Shown: positions 17,325-28,491, counted from the stretch's first letter. The stretch is 64,000 nt of DNA from Streptomyces sp. NBC_00448 (GCF_036014115.1 NZ_CP107913.1:7433501-7497500); one strand, 5' to 3'. The notes: generated by a model not told the origin, from the letters alone. A program made the numbers and translations.

Positions 17325-17712
17325 GACCAGGCGGTTCTTCGACCTGCCCCGATGGTTGGCTGTGGGGCACTGACCTGCATGGAAGGACCTTCAGTTGTTC
17401 CACGGTCATGCCCCTTGACGCGGCCGGAAGTCCCAGAGGCGTCCCAGGGAGACGCCAAGGGGCTTGGCCGCTCTTTCGGCTCCGTGCGAGGGGCGGAGCC
17501 TTCGCTGGTGATGGCGTCGTCGGGGTGGAGGACGGGGCCGATGTCCATCCTGACCGGGGGAAGCCAGGATGACCTCGACGCCGTGTGCGTTTTCCAGATC
17601 ACCGCAGGTCACAAGGGGCATGGTGAGAACGCCAGTTGGCGAACGCATGCGGTCCGACGTGCGGTTCCGACAGCGGTCTGGGCTGATGGTCGACCGTGAA
17701 CGGCCCTCTGAC
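17325..17712. other. Gene-poor stretch left of the insertion sequence
   Basis: No recognisable gene. Short open frames on both strands (for example minus 17406-17648) have no family resemblance and no ribosome-binding site. Together with 17185-17291 this makes a 528-bp stretch without a supported gene. It could be decayed mobile DNA. Confidence 0.5.
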
Positions 17713-18594
17713 CAGTGAGCTTCTTCAGTGTTGCCGCTCCAGGGTGAGGACGGCCTTGGCGATTGGCGTCATGCGGTTGGGGCTGCACCGGGATCGGCGG
17801 AAGATCCGCCAGGACTTCAGGCGGGCGATGCCGCGTTCGACGGGTGCCCGTGCTGCGGCCGGGGCGCGGTTGAGGGTCTTCTCGGTGGGGGTGGGTTCCT
17901 GCAGGGGCCTGCGTTTGATGCCGGTGGTCAGCCGGGGGCCGGCGCCCTGGTAGGCGAGGTCGGCCAGGATGGGGACGCCTTGGTGTTCGCAACTGCGGAT
18001 GATGCGGTGGGTGCGGGCGGCGGTCAGGTCGTGGGCTCGGCCCGGCAGTGCGGGTGAGAGCCACCGCAGCCGGCCTTCCGGGTCGGTGGCGACCTGGACG
18101 TTCACCCTGTGTCGGCGGTGCTTGGCCGAGTAGTCGGCCCGTCCGTCGCCGACCCGGTCGCATTCGGCGAGGGTGCCGTCGAGCAGGACGAGCTCGGGAT
18201 CGGTCTCGCGCAGGACCTTCAGCAGGCCCGGCGGCCGTTTCGCGAGCAGAGCGATGACCGTGCTGGTGTAGGCGTGGGCGGTGGATTCGCTGATCCCGAA
18301 CCCAGCAGCGATCTTCGCCAGAGTGATGCGCTCGCGCAGATAGATCAGCGCCACCATCGCGCGATGCGACGGGCGGAGCTTGCAGCGCCGGTCACCCTCG
18401 CGGGTGACGATCAGCATGGTCACCCACTCCACGAGCGCATGAGGCAGGTCGAGTGCGGCAGGATAGACCGACCAACGAGGCCCCCGAGCAGCGTGATGGA
18501 GACGTCAGACATCTCGATCAACAGCCCGGGGGCCTCGCCCGTTGCGGCTCACGAACCATCACCCGATCGGTGGCCACACCGAAGAAGCTCAATG
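17713..18594 (-). mobile_element. IS5-like insertion sequence
   Basis: An 882-bp element with imperfect 23-bp terminal inverted repeats: 17713-17735 and 18572-18594 match at 20 of 23 positions around the shared core GAGCTTCTTC. It contains one DDE transposase gene on the minus strand. Flanking bases give at most a 2-bp AC duplication, so the target duplication is uncertain. The left repeat includes the transposase stop codon. Size and gene content fit the IS5 family. Confidence 0.7.
17725..18432 (-). CDS. IS5-family DDE transposase
   Basis: 235 residues with an N-terminal helix-turn-helix (LAKIAAGFGISESTAHAY near 40-57) and the DDE_Tnp_4 fold: first Asp in VLLDGT, second in ILADLAYQG, Glu in VERGIARLKSW. 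It cuts and joins the element ends. Translation of the bases just upstream (YPAALDLPHALVEW) looks like the usual start of such transposases, but no ATG or GTG precedes GTG 18432 in that frame and no good ribosome-binding site is seen. The true start is therefore unclear and the 5' end may be damaged. The catalytic residues are all present. Confidence 0.8.
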   Translation of the reverse strand: MEWVTMLIVTREGDRRCKLRPSHRAMVALIYLRERITLAKIAAGFGISESTAHAYTSTVIALLAKRPPGLLKVLRETDPELVLLDGTLAECDRVGDGRADYSAKHRRHRVNVQVATDPEGRLRWLSPALPGRAHDLTAARTHRIIRSCEHQGVPILADLAYQGAGPRLTTGIKRRPLQEPTPTEKTLNRAPAAARAPVERGIARLKSWRIFRRSRCSPNRMTPIAKAVLTLERQH

Positions 18595-18907
18595 ACTGCC
18601 ACCGACCGTCACCACCGACTACGGAACAGAGCCCGGTGTCCGCCCGCGCGCGTCAGCACGGCGCCGTGCCATGTCCGGTGGTTCCTCCTGCGCGTTCCCG
18701 GCTCGCCCGTTACAAGATCGCTACGGAGGCCGGACGGCCGCGTCACCTGCGGTTTCCTAATTCCGCCTACTGTTGGTCACCGCGAAGAGGCGGCCCCGGC
18801 CGCCCCTTTGGTGGGGGGCGAACCGTCTGCTCGGGACGTCCTGTTTTCCAGCGCGACCGGCGCCGCCGCCGCGCTCCAGATGTCCACACACGACGGGATC
18901 ACCAGCC
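18595..18907. other. 313-bp leader region of the DUF4232 lipoprotein
   Basis: No gene recognised. It contains an AT-richer patch (GTTACAAGATCGCTACGG at 18710-18727, and CCTAATTCCGCCTACTG near 18755-18771) that may hold the lipoprotein promoter, and a GC-rich inverted run near 18787-18815. Confidence 0.4.
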
Positions 18908-19627
18908 ATGCGCTCTGTCCGATTCGCCACCTCCGCTTCCGCCGCCCTCGGAACGGCCGCCCTGGCACTCGCCCTCACCGCGTGCGGTGGCGGCGGTGAC
19001 GGCTCGGCGTCATCGCCCGCCAGCTCCGCCGCGGGGGGTGCGACGTCCAGCCCGTCCACCTCCTCCGCCCCGGCGGCCACGTCCTCCGACGGCTCGGCTG
19101 GGGTGACCGCCACCCCCGCCGCCACCAAGGACGCTTCGGGCACCTCGACGTCCGGCGGCTCGGGCTCGTCCGGCTCCTCGGGGTCCTCGGGCTCGTCCGG
19201 TTCCTCGGCCTCCGGAGACGACGACTGCACCCTCGACTCGTCGAGCATCAAGCTCGAGGAGACCGGCGGCACCATCCCCTCCATCCTGCTCACGCTCACC
19301 AACACCGGAAGCAAGGAGTGCGCGGCCTACAACGCGCCCTTCGTCTCCGACCCGGTCGCGGGCAAGAACCTGCCGGTCAACAAGGACACCGTCCCGCAGG
19401 CCGTGGTGGAGCTGGCTCCCGGCCACACCGCGTACGCGGCGATCTACCTCTCCGAGAAGCCCACCCACCGCACCAAGACCCTCAACGTCACCCTGGCCGA
19501 CCGCAGCGGCGGCGGCACGGACGGCCACGTCACGGTCACCGCGCCCGCCTCCGGCTCCGGTCTCGGCCTCGACAACAGCTCCGAGGTCACGTACTGGCAG
19601 GTCAGCGAGGAGCTGGCGCTGCAGTAG
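18908..19627 (+). CDS. DUF4232 lipoprotein
   Basis: A 239-residue exported lipoprotein. A 22-residue signal ends in the lipobox LTAC, with the lipidated Cys at about residue 22. A Ser/Gly/Thr-rich linker (about 25-105, with repeated Gly-Ser-Ser units) leads to a beta-sandwich DUF4232 domain from CTLDSSSIKLEET to the end. The domain is common in Streptomyces envelope proteins and its function is not known. ATG 18908 is chosen because the signal peptide starts there, although the frame is open upstream. The gene lies inside the segment bounded by the 33-bp direct repeats, between the IS element and the convergent MurA-like gene. Confidence 0.82.
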   Translation: MRSVRFATSASAALGTAALALALTACGGGGDGSASSPASSAAGGATSSPSTSSAPAATSSDGSAGVTATPAATKDASGTSTSGGSGSSGSSGSSGSSGSSASGDDDCTLDSSSIKLEETGGTIPSILLTLTNTGSKECAAYNAPFVSDPVAGKNLPVNKDTVPQAVVELAPGHTAYAAIYLSEKPTHRTKTLNVTLADRSGGGTDGHVTVTAPASGSGLGLDNSSEVTYWQVSEELALQ

Positions 19628-19882
19628 GCGGCTCCCCGCCGTTCTCCCACCGCTCAACCGCCCCGCGTCCGTCCGGTTTAGTGCGCCCTGGCCCGGGCGA
19701 CGTCGGGGTGCTCCCCCCGGTGCCACTCGTCACGTCAGTCATCAACTGTCGCTTCCAGCTCGGGAGTTACACCACTCACCGCACAGACCCTCGCGTAGCT
19801 GCCGCCGGTCGGCAGAGCCTGTGCCTGTGGAGCATGGCTCGTAGCCCACCCGCCGGCCCAAAGTCCCAGAGAAGTCCCTCAG
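19628..19882. other. Intergenic stretch between convergent genes
   Basis: Nothing recognised between the lipoprotein stop and the strong terminator at 19883. An AT-richer segment near 19735-19780 has no clear role. Confidence 0.4.
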
Positions 19883-19939
19883 ATGCCGCCGGGCCCCCTC
19901 TGACCCGCTAAACACCGGGTCAGAGGGGTCCGGCGGCAT
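19883..19939. terminator. Strong bidirectional terminator
   Basis: Long arms (about 19883-19907 and 19916-19939) pair almost perfectly over 22-24 bases around an 8-base loop. They lie between the convergent lipoprotein and MurA-like genes. The right arm end is part of the 33-bp repeat copied at 17292. Confidence 0.85.
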
Positions 19940-19963
19940 GCGTGGGTCAGATGTCGCGGAAGA
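19931..19963. repeat. 33-bp repeat, right (parent) copy at the HTH-MurA stop
   Basis: It spans the outer end of the terminator arm, the stop codon and the last six codons of the MurA-like gene. It matches 17292-17324 at 32 of 33 positions. Confidence 0.85.
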
Positions 19964-21476
19964 TCTCGATCTGCGCGCCGATCGTGTTCAGCCGCTCGGC
20001 GAGGTCCTCGTAACCGCGGTTGATGACATAGACGTTGCGCAGCACCGAGGTGCCCTCGGCGGCCATCATCGCCAGCAGCACCACCACCGCGGGGCGCAGC
20101 GCGGGCGGGCACATCATCTCGGCGGCGCGCCAGCGGGTCGGGCCCTCGACCAGCACCCGGTGCGGGTCGAGGAGTTTGACCTGGGCGCCCAGCCGGGTCA
20201 GTTCGGTGAGGTAGATGGCCCGGTTGTCGTAGACCCAGTCGTGGATCAGCGTGGAGCCCTGGGCGGTGGCGGCGATGGCCGCGAAGAACGGCACGTTGTC
20301 GATGTTGAGCCCGGGGAACGGCATCGGGTGGATCTTGTCGATCGGCGAACTCAGCTTGGAGGGGCGGACGGTGAGGTCCACCAGCCGGGTGCGGCCGTTG
20401 TCCGCGCGGTACTCGGGGGTGAGTTCGTGGTCCAGCCCCATCTCCTCCAGCACCGCGAGTTCGATCTCCATGAACTCGATCGGCACCCGGCGGATGGTCA
20501 GTTCGGACTCGGTGACGACCGCCGCGGCCAGCAGGCTCATCGCCTCGACCGGGTCCTCGGAGGGCGCGTAGTCCACGTCGCGGTCGATCTCGGCGACGCC
20601 GTGCACGGTGAGCGTGGTGGTGCCGATGCCCTCCACCTGCACGCCCAGCTCCTCCAGGAAGAAGCACAGGTCCTGGACCATGTAGTTGGAGCTGGCGTTG
20701 CGGATGACGGTCACGCCCTCGTAACGGGCCGCGGCCAGCAGCGCGTTCTCGGTCACGGTGTCGCCGCGCTCGGTCAGCACGATCGCCCGCTTCGGGGTGA
20801 TGCCGCGGTCCACCTCGGCGTGGTACGTGCCGTCGGTCGCGGTGATGTCCAGGCCGAAGTGGCGCAGCGCGTTCATGTGCGGCTGCACGGTGCGGGTGCC
20901 CAGGTCGCAGCCGCCCGCGTACGGGATGCGGAAGCGGTCGGTGCGGTGCAGCAACGGGCCGAGGAACATGATGACGCTGCGGGTGCGGCGGGCGGCGTCG
21001 GTGTCCATCGCGGCCAGGTCCAGCTCGGCCGGCGGCACGATCTCCAGGTCGTTGCCGTCGTTGATCCAGCGGGTGCGCACGCCGATGCTGCCCAGCACCT
21101 CGAGGATGCGGTAGACCTCCTCGATCCGCGCCACCCGGCGCAGCGTGGTCCGGCCGGCGTTCAGCAGCGTGGCGCAGAGCAGCGCGACGCACGCGTTCTT
21201 ACTCGTCTTGACGTCTATGGCGCCGGACAGCCGGCGCCCCCCGACCACTCTGAGGTGCATCGGGCCGGCGTAACCGAGGGACACGATCTCGCTGTCCAGC
21301 GCCTCGCCGATTCTGGCGATCATCTCAAGGCTGATGTTCTGGTTGCCGCGCTCGATCCGGTTGACGGCGCTCTGGCTGGTGCCGAGCGCTTCCGCGAGTT
21401 GCGCCTGTGTCCAGCCTCGATGTTGACGGGCGTCTCGGATGAGCCTGCCGATGCGTGCGAGGTAATCGTCGGTCAT
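19947..21476 (-). CDS. HTH-fused UDP-GlcNAc 1-carboxyvinyltransferase (MurA-like)
   Basis: 509 residues, about 85 more than a plain MurA. The first 65 are an XRE/Cro-type helix-turn-helix (WTQAQLAEALGTSQSAVNRIERG). The rest is the EPSP-synthase/MurA fold, which transfers enolpyruvate from PEP to UDP-N-acetylglucosamine in peptidoglycan synthesis. The active-site loop keeps the cysteine in AGGCDLGTR. The usual GAKNA substrate motif reads TSKNA, so the fold is conserved but substrate use may differ. From memory the same fusion is found next to aconitase in S. coelicolor (SCO5998). A palindrome lies 12-29 bp before the start codon, suggesting self-control through the HTH. Whether it acts as enzyme, regulator or both is not known. 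Confidence 0.9.
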   Translation of the reverse strand: MTDDYLARIGRLIRDARQHRGWTQAQLAEALGTSQSAVNRIERGNQNISLEMIARIGEALDSEIVSLGYAGPMHLRVVGGRRLSGAIDVKTSKNACVALLCATLLNAGRTTLRRVARIEEVYRILEVLGSIGVRTRWINDGNDLEIVPPAELDLAAMDTDAARRTRSVIMFLGPLLHRTDRFRIPYAGGCDLGTRTVQPHMNALRHFGLDITATDGTYHAEVDRGITPKRAIVLTERGDTVTENALLAAARYEGVTVIRNASSNYMVQDLCFFLEELGVQVEGIGTTTLTVHGVAEIDRDVDYAPSEDPVEAMSLLAAAVVTESELTIRRVPIEFMEIELAVLEEMGLDHELTPEYRADNGRTRLVDLTVRPSKLSSPIDKIHPMPFPGLNIDNVPFFAAIAATAQGSTLIHDWVYDNRAIYLTELTRLGAQVKLLDPHRVLVEGPTRWRAAEMMCPPALRPAVVVLLAMMAAEGTSVLRNVYVINRGYEDLAERLNTIGAQIEIFRDI

Positions 21477-21487
21477 GTCGACCAGGC

Positions 21488-21505
21488 TATCTCACATATG
21501 AGATA
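21488..21505. promoter_or_regulatory. Palindrome TATCTC-N6-GAGATA near HTH-MurA start
   Basis: An 18-bp inverted repeat with 7-base arms around CATA, 12 bp from the start codon of the MurA-like gene. Its outer six bases on each side equal those of 21788-21805. It is a likely operator of an HTH protein, possibly the fused HTH itself. The 280 bp between the two palindromes hold no recognisable gene. Confidence 0.55.
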
Positions 21506-21787
21506 GAGCAACGCGGGTTAGGCCATTCGTGGCGAGTCGGGGACATCCGTTGCGGCACTGGTACGCGGCCGACTCGGCCGGTGTCGCGGCCCGTCCTCAC
21601 CGTAACGCCGGCGCCGGTGCCTGCCATCCGGGGCGCGGCCGTGCGGGTACCCCTCACCCGCACAGACGGCGCCCATCCGGATTCGGTTCCACCTCCCGGT
21701 CGCCGGGGGAGTCGAGGCGGGCTTCGATGGGGGCAGCGCATCACGCGGCGGGCCGGGGGTACCCGAATCGAGGTGGTGTACTAGAGT

Positions 21788-21805
21788 TATCTCGACATCG
21801 AGATA
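21788..21805. promoter_or_regulatory. Palindrome TATCTC-N6-GAGATA upstream of acnA
   Basis: A perfect inverted repeat with 8-base arms around CA, 72-90 bp before the acnA start. It shares TATCTC and GAGATA ends with the other palindrome in this divergent region. The position fits a promoter operator for aconitase. Confidence 0.6.
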
Positions 21806-21877
21806 TCTGCCGAGGCGTGCCGTCGGGACGCCAGCAATGCGGTGGTACGCGCGAGAACATGCATGAAGGAGACTGTC

Positions 21878-24592
<2,715 letters not shown>

Positions 24593-24637
24593 GCCGATGA
24601 CCCGGGCGTAACACGTCCGAAGCACCACTGTCGGCCG

Positions 24638-24676
24638 GACGGGCCGCACCCCTGTCACCCGGGGGTGCGGCCCGTC
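24638..24676 (+). terminator. Terminator after acnA
   Basis: Perfect 15-base arms (24638-24652 and 24662-24676) around a 9-base loop, 46 bp after the acnA stop. Confidence 0.85.
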
Positions 24677-24878
24677 CGCGTTTCCCGGCAGGTCGCCCGC
24701 CGCTGGGCGCTTCCACCCGGTTCACTACTTGAACGCACCGAACCGGGAGAGCCGTTGGGAACTGAATACAACACGGGTCCGAGCTTTCGGCTGGGCGAAC
24801 ATCCCACGTTTCGGACAGGTCTCAACTCGGGAAAGCTTGGTGGCCAAACTCTCATTCGATCTTGCCCTGCCCGAGTCA

Positions 24879-24894
24879 AGTGGACTATACCTGT
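24879..24894. promoter_or_regulatory. dre-like operator upstream of ngcE
   Basis: AGTGGACTATACCTGT matches 12 of 16 bases of the DasR-responsive element ACTGGTCTAGACCAGT, as remembered from Streptomyces GlcNAc genes. It is 186 bp before the ngcE start, in a 487-bp gap (24593-25079) that otherwise holds the acnA terminator and AT-richer DNA at 24720-24890. DasR control of chitin-sugar uptake would make sense. Confidence 0.5.
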
Positions 24895-25079
24895 CGGCGT
24901 CCGGGAACCCGCTGAGCGCGGGGGCGCGCGGGGGGTGCTGACAGGGTGGCCAACACGGCCGTCGGCTATCGTTCCTCGCCTCACTGGATGCACTGCATCA
25001 CTCACGCTTCAACTGTTCGCGGTCGTCGGCGGATTCCGCTGCACCGCATGAGTCCTGGAAGAAGGCTGAGGACTTGAGC

Positions 25080-26504
25080 ATGGGCTCCGAGATCAACCGC
25101 CGCGATGCCATCAAGCGGGCCGTCGCCATCGGCGTGGTGGCCGTCCCGTCCGCCTCGCTGCTGTCGGCCTGCGCCTCCAGCGGAGGCGGCAGCGACAAGC
25201 CGAAGGCGGACCCCACCGGTGCGAAGACGGCGAACAACCCGCTCGGCGTGAAGAAGGGAACGCCGCTGGAGGCGTTCATCTTCAAGGGCGGCTTCGGCGA
25301 CTCGTACGTCAAGGCCGCGGAGACGGTCTACAACTCCGAGTACGGCATCAAGGTCAAGCACACCGGCACGCAGGGCCTGGGCCCGAAGCTCCAGCCGCGC
25401 TTCGCCAGCAACACCCCGCCGGACATCATGGACAACTCCGGCGCCGACAACCTCGACACCGCGGCCCTGGCCAAGGAGAGCAAGCTCCAGGACCTCACCC
25501 CGCTGCTGGACGCCCCCACCATCGACGACCCGAGCAAGAAGGTCCGCGACGTCCTGATCGCCGGCACCGTCGAGCAGGGCCAGTTCGGCACCCAGGCGAT
25601 GTACGCGTTCAACTACGCGTTCACCGTCTACGGCGGCTGGTACTCCAACAAGCTCTTCCAGGACAAGGGCTGGGAGTACCCGCAGACCTTCGACCAGGCG
25701 CTGGCCCTGGGCGCCAAGGCGAAGAAGGAGAACATCTCCCTCTTCACCTACCCGGGCAAGTACCCGTACTACGTCCACTTCGACCTGCTCGCCCAGATCG
25801 GCAAGATCGGCGGCAAGGACGTCCTCAACGCCATCGACGACCTCGAGGACGGCGCCTGGCAGGTGGACGCCGTCAAGCAGGTCATCGGGTACTACGAGGA
25901 GGTCGCGGCGAAGAAGTACTTCATGCCCGGCTCCGAGGGCATGACCCACATCCAGATGCAGACCGCCTGGACCAAGGGCAAGGCCGCCATAGTGGCGGAC
26001 GGCTCGTGGGTGGAGAACGAGGCCGCTCCGACCATGCCGAAGGACTTCGACCTGGCCGTCGGCGCGCTGGTCGGCTCCGGCACGTCCGACAAGCTGCCGT
26101 TCGGCACCGTCTACGCCGCGGCCGGCGAGCCGTACATCGTCGCCGCCAACGGCAAGAACCCGGTCGGCGGCATGGAACTGCTGCGGATCATGATCAGCAA
26201 GAAGCAGACCGACAACTTCACCAACACCACGAAGTCGCTGACCTGCATCACCGGCGCCTCGGAGGGCCTGACCCTGACCCCGGGCCTGGCCTCCGCGTCC
26301 AAGGCGCTGACGGCCGCCGGGCCGAACGTGCTCAACTCGCGGCTCCAGGACTGGTACGTCAAGCTCAACCAGGAGACCCTGGGCAACCTGACGCTCCAGC
26401 TGCTGACCGGCAAGATCGACGCCAAGAAGTGGATCGAAGGCGCGCAGAAGGCCGCGGACGCCACCAAGGCCGACTCGTCCGTGCCCAAGTTCAAGCACGT
26501 GTGA
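25080..26504 (+). CDS. ngcE: Chitobiose/GlcNAc ABC transporter, lipoprotein binding component
   Basis: A 474-residue family 1 solute-binding protein resembling NgcE, which captures N,N'-diacetylchitobiose or GlcNAc. The N-terminus is a Tat lipoprotein signal: twin arginine in NRRDAIKRA, hydrophobic run, then lipobox LSAC with Cys near residue 31. The gene leads an operon with two permease genes of the matching types. ATG 25080 has GAGGA seven bases before it, while the TTG at 25074 is too close to that site. From memory the S. coelicolor counterpart is SCO6005. No ATPase gene is present. Such systems usually borrow the shared ATPase MsiK. Confidence 0.85.
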   Translation: MGSEINRRDAIKRAVAIGVVAVPSASLLSACASSGGGSDKPKADPTGAKTANNPLGVKKGTPLEAFIFKGGFGDSYVKAAETVYNSEYGIKVKHTGTQGLGPKLQPRFASNTPPDIMDNSGADNLDTAALAKESKLQDLTPLLDAPTIDDPSKKVRDVLIAGTVEQGQFGTQAMYAFNYAFTVYGGWYSNKLFQDKGWEYPQTFDQALALGAKAKKENISLFTYPGKYPYYVHFDLLAQIGKIGGKDVLNAIDDLEDGAWQVDAVKQVIGYYEEVAAKKYFMPGSEGMTHIQMQTAWTKGKAAIVADGSWVENEAAPTMPKDFDLAVGALVGSGTSDKLPFGTVYAAAGEPYIVAANGKNPVGGMELLRIMISKKQTDNFTNTTKSLTCITGASEGLTLTPGLASASKALTAAGPNVLNSRLQDWYVKLNQETLGNLTLQLLTGKIDAKKWIEGAQKAADATKADSSVPKFKHV

Positions 26505-26546
26505 CCCGAACATTCCCTGACGGCTGAGACGAGAGCGACCGGCACT

Positions 26547-27476
26547 ATGCGACACGGCAAGTACCGGTTCATCATCGGGTTTCTGGCAATTCCTGTGGCG
26601 TTGTACGCGGTCCTTGTGATCTCGCCCTTCGTCCAGGACTTCCAGATCTCGTTGACGGACTGGAGCGGGTTGACCCCCGAGAAGCACTACATCGGGCTGG
26701 ACAACTACCAGAAGATCATCCACAACAACCTCTTCTGGAAGGCACTGTGGCACAACGTCCTGATGCTGCTGATCGTGCCGATCGTGACGCTCGCGCTGGG
26801 ACTCTTCTTCGCCTTCATGCTCAATGTCGGCGGCCGGCGGCGTAAAGGCAGCGCGTCGGTCGTCGGCGTTCGGGGCGCGGGTTTCTACAAGATCGTCTAC
26901 TTCTTCCCGCAGGTGCTGTCGGTCACGGTGATCGCGGTGCTGTGGGAGCAGATCTACAACCCCGACCCGGACAACGGCCTGCTCAACTCGCTGCTGGGCG
27001 ACGTGGGCCTCACCTCGCTCCAGCAGTCCTGGCTGGGCGACCCGAACATCGCGCTCGCCTGCATCATGGCGGTGATGGTCTGGGCGAACGTCGGCTTCTA
27101 CGTGGTGCTCTTCTCCGCCGGCATGGCTTCGATCCCCGGTGAGATCTACGAGGCGGCGCTGCTGGACGGCGCCAACCGCTATGTCACCTTCTTCCGGGTC
27201 ACGCTGCCGCTGCTGCGCGACACGGTGGCCACCGGCTGGGTCTACATGGGCATCATCGCCATGGACGGCTTCGCCTTCGTCCAGCTGATGTCGGTCAACA
27301 ACGGCGGGCCGAGCGAGACCACCGACGTGGTGCCGCTGCTGCTGTACAAGACGGCATTCCGCGACAACAGCCAGTACGGCATGGCGGCCGCGATGGGTGT
27401 CGCGATGCTGATCGTGACGCTGCTGTTCGCCGTCCTGACGCTGCGGCTGAACCGCCGCGAGCGCATCGAGTTCTAG
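26547..27476 (+). CDS. ngcF: Sugar ABC transporter permease, MalF type
   Basis: A 309-residue inner-membrane permease with about six transmembrane helices. The first (FIIGFLAIPVALYAVLVISP) starts near residue 8. The EAA loop that contacts the ATPase is seen near 215 (EAALLDGANRYVTFFRV). It pairs with the next gene to form the channel for the sugar bound by NgcE. The start is 42 bp after ngcE, so the genes are cotranscribed. An insert with Arg/Lys between helices two and three (about 92-110) is unremarkable for the family. Confidence 0.87.
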   Translation: MRHGKYRFIIGFLAIPVALYAVLVISPFVQDFQISLTDWSGLTPEKHYIGLDNYQKIIHNNLFWKALWHNVLMLLIVPIVTLALGLFFAFMLNVGGRRRKGSASVVGVRGAGFYKIVYFFPQVLSVTVIAVLWEQIYNPDPDNGLLNSLLGDVGLTSLQQSWLGDPNIALACIMAVMVWANVGFYVVLFSAGMASIPGEIYEAALLDGANRYVTFFRVTLPLLRDTVATGWVYMGIIAMDGFAFVQLMSVNNGGPSETTDVVPLLLYKTAFRDNSQYGMAAAMGVAMLIVTLLFAVLTLRLNRRERIEF

Positions 27477-27486
27477 GGGTGCCGCG

Positions 27487-28422
27487 ATGACCACAGAGAT
27501 TTTCGAAGACGCGCCCGGTCCGGCGGACAAGAACCCGAACCAGGTGATCCAGAAGCCCGCGCCCGACGCGGCGGCCAAACACCGCTGGCGCGGTGAGGGA
27601 GTGGTGCTGAACGTCTTCAGCCACGGCTTCCTGGCCGTGTGGGCGCTGATGGTGGCGGTACCGCTGCTGTGGGCGCTGTGGAGCTCGTTCAAGACCTCGG
27701 GCGACATCCTTTCGCACCCCTGGTCGCTGCCGCTGCACCCGCACGTGGACAGCTGGTCGCGCGCCTGGACCAAGGCGCACATGAGCCGCTACTTCATCAA
27801 CACGGTGATCGTGGTGGGCTTCTCGACCGTCGGCACCATGCTGTTCGGTTCGATGGCCGCTTATGTACTGGCCCGATTCGAGTTCTTCGGCAACCGCTTC
27901 ATCTACTTCCTGTTCGTCGGGGGCATGGCCTTCCCGGTCGTGATGGTGCTGGTGCCGCTGTTCTTCGTGACGAAGAACCTGGGCATCCTGAACACGCTGC
28001 CCGGCCTGATCCTGGTCTACATCGCCTACTCGCTGCCGTTCACCGTCTTCTTCATGACGTCGTTCTTCAGAACGCTGCCGACCTCGGTGGCGGAGGCGGC
28101 ACTGGTCGACGGGGCGAGCCACACCCGCACGTTCTTCCAGATCATGGTGCCGATGGCCAAGCCGGGCATCATCAGCATCGGGATCTTCAACGTGCTCGGG
28201 CAGTGGAACCAGTATCTGCTGCCCCTGGTGCTCAACCAGGGCAACACCGACAAATGGGTGCTCACGCAGGGTCTGGCCGACCTGTCCGTGCAGCAGGGCT
28301 ACCAGGGCGACTGGTCGGGCCTGTTCGCCGGCCTGTCGATCGCGATGCTGCCGGTGCTGGCGATCTACATCATCTTCCAGCGCCAGGTGCAGGCGGGCCT
28401 GACCGCGGGTGCCGTGAAATAG
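27487..28422 (+). CDS. ngcG: Sugar ABC transporter permease, MalG type
   Basis: A 311-residue permease with about six transmembrane helices after a 40-residue hydrophilic N-terminus. The EAA loop is EAALVDGASHTRTFFQIMVP near 200. It begins 10 bp after ngcF with GGGGTG as a weak ribosome-binding site and completes the ngcEFG uptake system. It is followed by a perfect hairpin at 28460-28491. Confidence 0.87.
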   Translation: MTTEIFEDAPGPADKNPNQVIQKPAPDAAAKHRWRGEGVVLNVFSHGFLAVWALMVAVPLLWALWSSFKTSGDILSHPWSLPLHPHVDSWSRAWTKAHMSRYFINTVIVVGFSTVGTMLFGSMAAYVLARFEFFGNRFIYFLFVGGMAFPVVMVLVPLFFVTKNLGILNTLPGLILVYIAYSLPFTVFFMTSFFRTLPTSVAEAALVDGASHTRTFFQIMVPMAKPGIISIGIFNVLGQWNQYLLPLVLNQGNTDKWVLTQGLADLSVQQGYQGDWSGLFAGLSIAMLPVLAIYIIFQRQVQAGLTAGAVK

Positions 28423-28459
28423 GCCCTCCGCCCGGCTCGGTACACCCCTTACGCTGTCC

Positions 28460-28491
28460 CCAGCGGCTCCGCGAGCATGCGGAGCCGCTGG
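28460..28491 (+). terminator. Terminator after ngcG
   Basis: Perfect 13-base arms 28460-28472 and 28479-28491 with a 6-base loop, 37 bp after the stop. Confidence 0.85.

Noticed and set aside
17406..17648. Possible remnant of a second transposase on the minus strand
   Set aside because: The translation shows no DDE or helix-turn-helix pattern that I could recognise, so no gene is claimed.
17292..19963. Calling the 33-bp repeats attL/attR of an integrated element
   Set aside because: No integrase, excisionase or phage/ICE gene lies between them. It is kept as a finding rather than a called mobile element.
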